This document shows, one piece after another, positions 57,670 to 64,000 of a DNA stretch of 64,000 nucleotides (the stretch's first letter is position 1; each line of letters opens with the position of its first letter). The notes beneath the pieces were generated by a model. The model saw only the letters and a program-made list of their open reading frames with translations. It ran no database searches and had not been told where the DNA came from. The translations under genes and the position numbers were made by a program. The stretch lies in the NCBI GenBank assembly GCA_028865545.1, contig JAGWJY010000004.1:47126-111125 (forward strand), written 5' to 3'. The DNA comes from Alphaproteobacteria bacterium. GTDB taxonomy: Bacteria > Pseudomonadota > Alphaproteobacteria > Micropepsales > Micropepsaceae.

Positions 57670-58082
57670 TGGTAGTAGCCCCCCTTGCCCAGATAGGCGA
57701 GGGCGAAAGCCCCGACCGCCAGCAGCAGCGACAGCGCGAACGACAGGATGCCGGTCCGGTCCGCCGTCTTCAGCGCGAAACCGTAGCCGAAGTCCCAGGC
57801 CAGATGACGGATGCCGTTGATCATGTGATAGGCCAGCGCCCAGACGAAACCGAACAGCACAAGCTGGCCGAGCAGGGAGGCCGCGAGGCTGTTGAAGAAA
57901 TCGTAGGCTTCCGGTCCCGAGGCTGCGGCGATCAGCCACCATGCGACCAGCAGCGTGCCGCCGGCCAGCGCCACGCCGGTCATGCGATGGACGATCGACG
58001 TCGCCATGGTGACCGGCCAGCGGTAGATGCCGAGATGAGGCGAAAGCGGGCGCGACGCCACTTTCTGCGGGGTATCCGCCAT
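57666..58082 (-). CDS. sdhC: Succinate dehydrogenase cytochrome b556 subunit
   Basis: 138 residues. RPLSPHLGIYRWPVTMATSIVHRMTGVALAGGTLLVAWWL contains the SdhC signature (SPHL..Y and S-x2-HRxTG), and ALAYHMINGIRHLAWDFGYGF carries the heme-binding His. Three membrane helices. First gene of a leftward sdhC-sdhD-sdhA unit; the promoter must lie in the short gap to, or inside the start of, the divergent membrane-protein gene. Confidence 0.96.
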   Translation of the reverse strand: MADTPQKVASRPLSPHLGIYRWPVTMATSIVHRMTGVALAGGTLLVAWWLIAAASGPEAYDFFNSLAASLLGQLVLFGFVWALAYHMINGIRHLAWDFGYGFALKTADRTGILSFALSLLLAVGAFALAYLGKGGYYQ

Positions 58083-58167
58083 GAATGTCCTCGAAGGAAA
58101 AGATGGGCAAAACCGGGCCGGAGTGTAGGTTTGCCGATCCCTAAGTCAACCGAAACGGCGCCCCAAC

Positions 58168-59694
58168 ATGGCGCAAACTGTCATTTGCGGTTTTACGGGT
58201 GTTGCGGCACTGTCGATCGCGGGCGGGTGTTCTTTTTCAGCGTTGGATATGAGCGAATCACGCATAGGGGCGGCAGGGCCTCCCAGGGGGGCTGTCCGGC
58301 TGGGTAGAACGCCGCTGCGGTTTCCCGCGGCTCCGCTGAGCAAGCTTGGGCCGGAGCTCGCGGCCATCGTCTTGCTGTGCCCGATCTTTCTGTTCGCCGC
58401 CTTGTGGAACGGCTTTCCGATCGTCTTCTTCGACACCGGCGCCTATGTGCTCGAGGGCTTCGCGCATGTCTTCGTCGCGGAGCGTTCGGCGGTCTATTCG
58501 CTGTTCCTGTCTTATCTCGGCGGGCGCGAGAGTCTGTGGTTCGTCGCCATCGCGCAATGTCTGATCACCGCGTTTGCCGTCACCGAATTCGCACGCGCCG
58601 TGCGTCCGCGCACGGGGCTGTGGGAACTGCTCTCCATCGGCGCGGCGCTGGTCTTGTTCACCAGCGTCTCCTGGTACACCGGCCAGATCGAACCGGACTG
58701 CATGACGGCGGTGCTGGCGCTGGCGCTCTACGTGCTGGCCTTCCATATGCGGCACATCGGCTGGTTGCGGGCCGCCTTGCTTGTCGGCGTCGCGGCCTTC
58801 GCCATCGCGGCGCATCCGTCCCATCTCGGCATTGCCGCGGGGCTGGTGCTTTGCATCGGCGCCGTGAAGATCGCCACCTTGCTCTTCCGGCGCGCGGACT
58901 TGCCCAAGACCCATCTGGCGCTGCCCGTGTTGAGCTTCGCCCTCGCGCTGGGATTGGTCTTCGCCGCGAATTATTCGCTGACCCACAAACTGTTCGTCAG
59001 CCGCTCGGGATCGACCTTTCTGATGGCGCGCCTGATGGGCGACGGCATCGTCAAGCCGACGCTCGACGACATCTGTCCGACCGAACATCTCAAGCTCTGT
59101 GCGTATAAAGACCATCTGCCGCGGACGGCCGACGATTTTCTCTGGGGGGCGGAGAGTCCGTTCAACAAGCTCGGCCGCTTCAAGGGCATGGAGCAGGAAG
59201 CCAAGCGCATCACGGCGGCGAGCCTTGCCCGCTATCCGCTCACCAGCCTGGGCACCGGGCTGTTCGACGCCTTTCGTCAGTTCTGGATGTTCCGCACCGG
59301 CGACGGCGTGACGCCGCAGCAATGGGTGCTGGATCCCGAATTCAAGAATTTCATGCCGGTGCAGTACAAATATTATCTCGGCGCCCGCCAGCAGCGCGGG
59401 ATCTTGCGCTTCATCGCCGTCAACGTCGTTCATTACCCGCTTGCGCTGCTGTCTCTGGTCTGGCTCGGCTTCGTTTTGCGGGGCGCCGTGCGGCGGCGGA
59501 AATGGCATCGGGCGTCGCTGCCCGCCTTCGTCTTTCTGGCTCTGATCGGCAACGCGCTGGTTTGCGGGCTGTTCTCAGGTCCGCATGACCGCTATCAGGC
59601 GCGTCTCGCCTGGGTGCCGGCTTTCGTTTTGCTGTTGACGGAGCGGGGAAATCTCGTCCTCTCCTTGCGGCGGGCAGTCGAATCCGGCACTTAA
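58168..59694 (+). CDS. Polytopic membrane protein, possibly GT-C glycosyltransferase-like
   Basis: 508 residues from ATG at 58168, or 481 from ATG at 58249; neither has a good ribosome binding site. About nine to ten membrane helices begin near residue 58. The first periplasmic loop has FFDTGAYVLEGFAHVFVAERSAVYSLFLSYLGG, a later loop SWYTGQIEPDC, and the last SGPHDRYQARLAWVPAF. Acidic residues in the first loops plus many helices resemble GT-C type membrane sugar transferases, but I do not recognise the family. The soluble middle (about 275-400) is periplasmic-looking. It is divergent from sdhC and 9 bp upstream of rpe. Confidence 0.75.
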   Translation: MAQTVICGFTGVAALSIAGGCSFSALDMSESRIGAAGPPRGAVRLGRTPLRFPAAPLSKLGPELAAIVLLCPIFLFAALWNGFPIVFFDTGAYVLEGFAHVFVAERSAVYSLFLSYLGGRESLWFVAIAQCLITAFAVTEFARAVRPRTGLWELLSIGAALVLFTSVSWYTGQIEPDCMTAVLALALYVLAFHMRHIGWLRAALLVGVAAFAIAAHPSHLGIAAGLVLCIGAVKIATLLFRRADLPKTHLALPVLSFALALGLVFAANYSLTHKLFVSRSGSTFLMARLMGDGIVKPTLDDICPTEHLKLCAYKDHLPRTADDFLWGAESPFNKLGRFKGMEQEAKRITAASLARYPLTSLGTGLFDAFRQFWMFRTGDGVTPQQWVLDPEFKNFMPVQYKYYLGARQQRGILRFIAVNVVHYPLALLSLVWLGFVLRGAVRRRKWHRASLPAFVFLALIGNALVCGLFSGPHDRYQARLAWVPAFVLLLTERGNLVLSLRRAVESGT

Positions 59695-59703
59695 TGCCGT
59701 CTG

Positions 59704-60363
59704 ATGACAACGCCCATACGCATCGCCGCCTCGATTCTGGCGGCCGATTTTTCCCGCCTCGGCGCCGAGATCGAGGCGGTTGAGAAAGCGGGTGCCGACC
59801 TCATCCATGTCGACATCATGGACGGCCATTTCGTGCCCAACATCACCATCGGCCCGGCGGTGGTGAAAGCCCTGAAGCCGCACGCCAAAAAGCCGTTCGA
59901 CGTGCATCTGATGATCTCGCCGGTCGATCCTTTCATCGAGGATTTCGCCAGGGCGGGCGCCGACGGCATCACCGTGCATCCCGAGGCCGGGCCGCATATC
60001 CACCGGACGCTGCAGCTGATCCGCAGCCTGGGCAAGAAGCCGGGCGTCGTCCTCAATCCGGGGACGCCGATCGATCACATCGATCCGGTGCTCGATCTGG
60101 TCGATCTGGTTCTCATCATGACGGTCAATCCGGGGTTCGGCGGGCAATCCTTCATCACCAGTCAACTCAAGAAGATCGAGGCCGCCGCCAATCGCATCGC
60201 CAAGAGCGGTCGCGACATCGCCTTGGAGGTCGACGGCGGCATCAATCCGGATACGGCCAAGCAGGTGATCGCGGCCGGCGCGAACGTGCTGGTGGCGGGT
60301 ACCGCGGTGTTCAAGGGTGGCGCGGCTAGCTACGCGGCCAACATCGCCGCGCTGCGAGGATAG
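59704..60363 (+). CDS. rpe: Ribulose-phosphate 3-epimerase
   Basis: 219 residues. TIM barrel of the pentose phosphate pathway: RIAASILAADFSRLGAEIEAVEKAGADLIHVDIMDGHFVPNITIGP (metal-binding His and Asp in HVDIMDGHF), FDVHLMI, VHPEAG, NPGTPIDHI, VLIMTVNPGFGGQSFI and ALEVDGGINPDTA are all present. It follows the membrane-protein gene by 9 bp and is followed after 4 bp by the heparinase-family gene, a pairing common in alphaproteobacteria. Confidence 0.97.
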   Translation: MTTPIRIAASILAADFSRLGAEIEAVEKAGADLIHVDIMDGHFVPNITIGPAVVKALKPHAKKPFDVHLMISPVDPFIEDFARAGADGITVHPEAGPHIHRTLQLIRSLGKKPGVVLNPGTPIDHIDPVLDLVDLVLIMTVNPGFGGQSFITSQLKKIEAAANRIAKSGRDIALEVDGGINPDTAKQVIAAGANVLVAGTAVFKGGAASYAANIAALRG

Positions 60364-60367
60364 AGGT

Positions 60368-62086
60368 GTGGCCGCCAGTTCCGCACATCGGCCTAGACTG
60401 CCTTTGTCGCTGTTCTTCGAAGCGGCGGCGGTCGCATTTTGGCGTGCGGGCGTCGGTCTGCGCCGCTGGCGCCGCAGCACCTGGCTCTATCGCCGCTTCC
60501 TGAAAGGCACGCTCGCCGACCGTATCGCTTTCCATCCCTACGACGCCTTGCCGCGCCGGCTGGAGGATGCCGACGCGCTGTTGCGCGGAAAATTCCGCTT
60601 CAACGGCGAAACCGTCGAGGTGGCGGACCGTTCGATTTTCGATCTGCCGGCGCCGTCGCGCGAATGGGCGGAAGCGCTGCATGGTTTCGCCTGGCTGCCG
60701 CCCTTGTCCGCGGCGGGCGGCGAGCCGGCACGCACGCTGGCGACCAATCTCATCAGCCAATGGCTGAAGCGCCACGGAAAATACACCGAACCCGCCTGGC
60801 TGCCGCATGTCATGGCGCGGCGTCTGGTCCACATCTTCGGCCATGGCCGTTTCATCCTCTCCAATTCCGACATGCTGTGGCGCTCGAAGGTGTTCGTCAC
60901 CTTGCGCGAGCAGTCGCGCATGCTGGCGCGCATCGCGGATGAGGCGCCGGATGGCCTGCCGCGCTTCGAAGCGGCCGCAGCCCTGGCCTTGTCGGGCGCC
61001 TGTCTGCTGGACAGTCCGCGCCGTCTGGAAGCCGGGCTGGCGCGCCTCGGCGAAGAGATCGCGCGCCAGATCCTGCCGGATGGCGGACATATCAGCCGCT
61101 CGCCCGAGGCGCTGGTGCATGCCTATCGTTACGTGGTGATGGTGATGGACGCGCTGGCCGCCACCGGCCACGACGCGCCGCAGACGCTACGCAGCGCGCA
61201 TGATCGCATGGCGCCGATGATCCGTTTCTTCCGGCACGGCGACGGCGCCCTGGCGCTGTTCAACGGCGGTTCGGAAGGCGACGCCAGGATGATCTCCGGA
61301 CTGCTGTCGCGCGACGAGGTGCGCGGGCAGCCTTTCTCCCATGCCCGGCATTCGGGCTATCAGCGTTTGGCGGCGGCGCGCACGCTGGCGCTGCTGGATT
61401 GCGGTCCGCCGCCGCCGAGCATTTTTGCCGCCAACGCGCATGCCGGCTCGCTGGCTTTCGAGCTGAGCGCCGCCGCGCAGCGCATCGTCGTCAATTGCGG
61501 TTCGGCGACGTCCTCCGGCCAGCGCAACTGGGAACGTGCGCTGCGGACCACGGCCGCGCATTCGACCCTGACGCTCGAAGACACGTCGACGGCGACGGTT
61601 CTGGCCGACGGCTGGATGCGCAACCTGCTGGGAGCGCGCTTGTACGGCGGCGGCACGGCAGTCGACGTCCGGCGAACGGATACGCCGAACGGCGTCAGCA
61701 TCGAAGCGCGCCATGACGGTTATCTTCACGCCTTCGGCATCATCCACGAACGCGTTCTGACCATGTCGCCGCAAGGTCTGGCGCTGACCGGCGCCGACAG
61801 GCTGTTGCCGCAGAAGGGCCACGGCACGAAGTCGCTGTCTTTCGCGGTGCGTTTCCACATCCATCCGGACGTGCGGGTATCGACCTCGCAGAGCGGCGAC
61901 GTGATCCTCAAACTGCCGAGCGGCGAGGGCTGGCGATTCCGGTCCGGCGCGCCGGTCTCGATCGAGGAAAGCGTCTATCTCGGCGGCGACACGGTGCGCC
62001 GTTGCGAACAGCTGGTGTTGACCGGATCGGTGAAGAATACCCAGGCCGAAGTCGCCTGGATCTTCGAGCAGATCGGCGCAGCGTAG
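60368..62086 (+). CDS. Heparinase II/III family protein
   Basis: 572 residues from GTG at 60368. The N-terminal (alpha/alpha) toroid (about 30-330) includes WLPPLSAAGGEPARTLATNLISQWLKRHGKYTEPAWLPHVMARRLVHIFGHGRFIL and DGGHISRSPEALVHAYRYVVMVMDAL. The C-terminal beta-sandwich (about 340-570) has AGSLAFELSAAAQRIVVNCGSA, AAHSTLTLEDTSTATVL and RHDGYLHAFGIIHERVLTM, typical of Hepar_II_III. No signal peptide is evident. In alphaproteobacteria a relative lies between rpe and purH; its substrate is not established. purH is not seen before the window ends. Confidence 0.92.
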   Translation: MAASSAHRPRLPLSLFFEAAAVAFWRAGVGLRRWRRSTWLYRRFLKGTLADRIAFHPYDALPRRLEDADALLRGKFRFNGETVEVADRSIFDLPAPSREWAEALHGFAWLPPLSAAGGEPARTLATNLISQWLKRHGKYTEPAWLPHVMARRLVHIFGHGRFILSNSDMLWRSKVFVTLREQSRMLARIADEAPDGLPRFEAAAALALSGACLLDSPRRLEAGLARLGEEIARQILPDGGHISRSPEALVHAYRYVVMVMDALAATGHDAPQTLRSAHDRMAPMIRFFRHGDGALALFNGGSEGDARMISGLLSRDEVRGQPFSHARHSGYQRLAAARTLALLDCGPPPPSIFAANAHAGSLAFELSAAAQRIVVNCGSATSSGQRNWERALRTTAAHSTLTLEDTSTATVLADGWMRNLLGARLYGGGTAVDVRRTDTPNGVSIEARHDGYLHAFGIIHERVLTMSPQGLALTGADRLLPQKGHGTKSLSFAVRFHIHPDVRVSTSQSGDVILKLPSGEGWRFRSGAPVSIEESVYLGGDTVRRCEQLVLTGSVKNTQAEVAWIFEQIGAA

Positions 62087-62455
62087 AGTCGATTTGCATC
62101 GGGTTTATGCGGCAGTTTTTTAGTCTCCACGGAACGCACGGCGAAAACGTCAAAGCGTGCAAACAGATGGGGGAGAGGCCGCGCGTTTGCGCGTCACCCA
62201 AGTCTGCAGGCGCCATTCCGTGGCGCAGCTCTACCTGACCGTTGATCCGTCATGCACCACAACGGCAGGAGGCGTGTGTCTGCCCGCCAACAAAGCCGAT
62301 CCAAACCAGTCTCTCGGGCGCGATATGCCGGCACCCGGACATTGACGGCAGCGCAGGTGGTATTCTTGGCTTCCGACGGCGTCGGCGACGCGCTACAGTC
62401 CTCTTCAATCTGGGCTCATGCGGAGAATGTCGGGCAAGTTAAGCCAGTTTGGGAG
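62087..62455. other. 369-bp intergenic region without a supported gene
   Basis: Short open frames here have no ribosome binding site and no family-like sequence. A weak hairpin (GCAT-N7-ATGC) followed by a run of Ts at about 62116-62121 could end the heparinase transcript. I see no other structure. Confidence 0.4.
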
Positions 62456-62758
62456 ATGTCGATGCGTTGCTCGATTATTTTATTTGCAGCCGCGGTGATG
62501 ATGCCTGTTGCCGTCCATGCAGGAGATACGGGTTACACGACTCCGACCACGACGCCGGCCGCACAAACGGCCTCGCAGGATCAAACGTCCGATTGGGATA
62601 AGGTTATCTGCAAAAAAATGCCCCCGCCGACGGGCACGCGGCTGGGCGGCAGAACTGTCTGTCAGACCAAGAAGCGCTGGCTGGAGCTCGAGCAAGGCAC
62701 GCACGACGCGATCGAGAAGACCGAGGCCGGGTGCTCTGGTCCGGGTTGCGGTCTGTGA
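62456..62758 (+). CDS. Small secreted protein of an uncharacterised alphaproteobacterial family
   Basis: 100 residues from ATG at 62456 with GGGAG just before. Signal peptide MSMRCSIILFAAAVMMPVAVHA, a Thr/Gln-rich linker, then DWDKVICKKMPPPTGTRLGGRTVCQTKKRWLELEQGTHDAIEKTE. The C-K-x-PTG(S/T)RLGG-x-VC-x-T-x-x-x-W pattern, with two cysteines that probably pair, recurs in small exported alphaproteobacterial proteins of unknown role. The end GCSGPGCGL has two more Cys. No other gene in the ~290 bp that follow. Confidence 0.75.
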   Translation: MSMRCSIILFAAAVMMPVAVHAGDTGYTTPTTTPAAQTASQDQTSDWDKVICKKMPPPTGTRLGGRTVCQTKKRWLELEQGTHDAIEKTEAGCSGPGCGL

Positions 62759-63049
62759 CGCCTGCGTCGGACAGTACGAGAATGGTGGCACCCGGCCACG
62801 GCGCCTTGCCCCTGACCCGGATGCTGTTCCGCCGCCGTCCGGCGCAAGGCGGCAGCAGGACAACGGCGGCATTCCGAACGGGAGTGCGCCTAGGGGTGGC
62901 TACAGCGTAGCCTTCTGGCGATTTTTCCGATCGTTGGGGACCGTAACCCAAATATGTGCCGCGGAGAAACCAGGGGATTTTGTTTTTCCTTGGGCGACGG
63001 GATTGCCTATGTTGCACGTTCAATTTGCGCAAGATTCGGGGAGGGTGAA

Positions 63050-63520
63050 TTGAGGTGGCTTATAGCGATTGTGTTTGGATCATTGTCAGGTTGGCTGGTC
63101 GCTTCGATAACCAATGAGGTGGCAATCGCGATGGCCTCTGGAGCGGCGATCGGCGTTCTGGCCACAATTGCTATGTTCGGCACACGCCCGGTCCGCTCCG
63201 TCTTGAAGGTGGCTGGCGCGATGGCGATTGGATCGGTGGCCGGCTGGTTGGTTGCCTATCTGGCCGCCACGCTGACAGTCGCGATGGCCGTCGGCGCGGC
63301 AGTCGGGGTATTGGCGACCATAGCGGTGACCGGCACGCGTCCGGTCCGCTCCCTTATCAAAGTGGTTGGGGCCATGGGCGTTGCCTTCGTCATCGGCTGG
63401 GGCATAGGTGGCGCTGTAGGTGACCACAAGCTGGGCATGGCCCTGGCCGTCCCGCTCGGCCTGCTGCTTCTGATGCTCATTGCCGACTCTATGCCCAAGC
63501 TGCGCCACCGCCCGTTCTGA
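63050..63520 (+). CDS. Membrane protein made of 51-residue internal repeats
   Basis: 156 residues from TTG at 63050, with GGGAGGG six bases upstream. Residues 10-60 (GSLSGWLVASITNEVAIAMA... to GAMAI) and 61-111 (GSVAGWLVAYLAATLTVAMA... to GAMGV) are near copies, sharing for example GVLATIA, GTRPVRS and KVxGAM. A third, partial unit (AFVIGWGIGGAVGDHKLGMALAVPLGLLL) follows. Each unit has two hydrophobic segments and a basic loop GTRPVRS, so five to six helices in all. I do not recognise the family. The DNA of the units is also similar, suggesting recent duplication. Confidence 0.7.
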   Translation: MRWLIAIVFGSLSGWLVASITNEVAIAMASGAAIGVLATIAMFGTRPVRSVLKVAGAMAIGSVAGWLVAYLAATLTVAMAVGAAVGVLATIAVTGTRPVRSLIKVVGAMGVAFVIGWGIGGAVGDHKLGMALAVPLGLLLLMLIADSMPKLRHRPF

Positions 63521-63674
63521 CGTCTCGCGTTGCACGTACCACTGGTGCTTGTCGGTCAAGCACCCAAGAAAACACATCCGGCCAGTTGAGCCTTTGCAGC
63601 GCCTTCAAGTGGTCAAGGGCCATTTGGTTGTCTGGCAGTGGTGCAAAGCGGACGATCCGACCAATTCTTGTCAT
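63489..63674 (-). CDS. Possible small protein antisense to the end of the repeat membrane protein
   Basis: 61 residues from ATG at 63674 (TRIGRIVRFAPLPDNQMALD...), with AAGGAGG only one base upstream, too close for an ideal ribosome binding site. The sequence is not obviously biased and includes WPDVFSWVLDRQ. It overlaps the preceding gene by 32 bp on the other strand. No family recognised, so this may be chance. Confidence 0.25.
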   Translation of the reverse strand: MTRIGRIVRFAPLPDNQMALDHLKALQRLNWPDVFSWVLDRQAPVVRATRDVRTGGGAAWA

Positions 63675-64000
63675 TCCTCCTTATGCGGATGAAATTCACT
63701 CTTACACGCACCGGCTGTATAATTTTGTCGCACCCCCTTTAATTGCAGGGATTAGTCCCCACATCAGTATTGTTGCACTCCAAGAGGGGGCGGCCCGGAC
63801 CGTCCGTATCGCGGGGTGCAATCGGCGTCTGAGGAAGTCCGGCGTAACGCACCGGATGAAATCGGAGGTGCAGCCGTTCGCCGCGTCCGCCCACAAATCC
63901 TGACGGGGAGAGGGCGACACGCGCGAGACGATTGCTAAACCGGGGGACGCAAGTCCCGTCTGTGCTCTCGGAGAGAGAACACAGATTGGCCCTTCAGGAG
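63521..64000. other. 480-bp end of window: no firm gene, structured right end
   Basis: Apart from the possible minus-strand ORF at 63489-63674, no frame here has family-like sequence with a good start. 63680-63760 is visibly AT-richer than the rest. The last 60 bases fold into two good hairpins and may be the leader of a gene beyond the window. Confidence 0.45.
63944..63985 (+). ncRNA. Two adjacent hairpins, possible leader RNA
   Basis: Hairpin 1: GGGAC (63944-63948), loop GCAA, GTCCC (63953-63957), with a GNRA tetraloop. Hairpin 2: TCTGTG-CTCTC (63959-63969), loop GGA, GAGAG, bulge AA, CACAGA (to 63985), an 11-bp stem. They match no riboswitch class I could name. Strand and function are uncertain. 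Confidence 0.3.

Noticed and set aside
58258..59508. Open frame of 416 codons on the minus strand.
   Set aside because: It is antisense to the polytopic membrane protein; the Gln/Arg/Glu-rich translation mirrors hydrophobic codons and has no family-like segment.
62002..62345. Overlapping short plus-strand ORFs after the heparinase gene.
   Set aside because: No ribosome binding site, odd composition, and the first overlaps the heparinase 3' end in another frame.

Overview
The window comes from a high-GC alphaproteobacterium. The evidence is a CcrM-type cell-cycle methyltransferase, a DUF3126 gene close to cysE, the order smc / DsbA-like / DUF721 / mutY, an ETF-QO / TPR / ispE / glyQS / ppdK block, a NadQ-type NAD regulator, and rpe followed by a heparinase-family gene. 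The order suggests the Rhizobiales or a neighbouring order, but the sequence does not settle genus or family. I recognised no rRNA, tRNA, CRISPR array, transposase, integrase or phage module. Almost everything is chromosomal housekeeping, densely packed with many 1-4 bp stop/start overlaps.

Layout. 1-7.3 kb: smc (cut by the window edge), a YqeY-like/DsbA fusion, DUF721, mutY, ccrM and rnhB, with six GANTC sites just upstream of ccrM. 7.3-9.2 kb: an ECF sigma operon carrying two duplicated small membrane proteins, each with the same promoter-like motif at the same distance. 9.2-14.3 kb: radical SAM protein, glycosyltransferase, moaB, lytic transglycosylase, uracil-DNA glycosylase. 14.4-27.7 kb: ETF-QO, TPR lipoprotein, ispE, polyprenyl synthase, DUF2007, a tRNA-type methyltransferase, glyQS, MAPEG protein, two coupled small ORFs and ppdK with a clear terminator. 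27.9-36.1 kb: cell wall hydrolase, nadABC with an operator-like palindrome on the nadA promoter, epimerase, nadQ, tyrosine phosphatase, HD hydrolase and TSUP exporter. 36.2-43.1 kb: KAS III-like enzyme, two related orphan histidine kinases around queCE, nitroreductase, cysE. 43.1-52.9 kb: FAD oxidoreductase, DUF3126, membrane protein, fructosamine-kinase-like protein, LMW-PTP, PhoH, gamma carbonic anhydrase and small envelope proteins.

53.0-58.1 kb is the most disturbed stretch. sdhCDA is present, but sdhB does not follow sdhA. The last 65 bp of sdhA recur about 2.4 kb away in the same orientation, where they cut a RelE-like toxin gene to its first ~34 codons and leave its RelB-like antitoxin and palindromic operator intact. 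An epimerase and a divergent MmyB-like regulator lie between the two copies. 58.2-64 kb holds a polytopic membrane protein, rpe, a heparinase-family protein, a small secreted protein, a membrane protein built from 51-residue internal repeats, and a non-coding end with strong hairpins.

The strongest leads are the twin ECF promoter candidates, the GANTC cluster at ccrM, the sdhA-tail direct repeats with the broken toxin, the YqeY-DsbA fusion, the NadQ operator candidate and the coupled small ORFs before ppdK.
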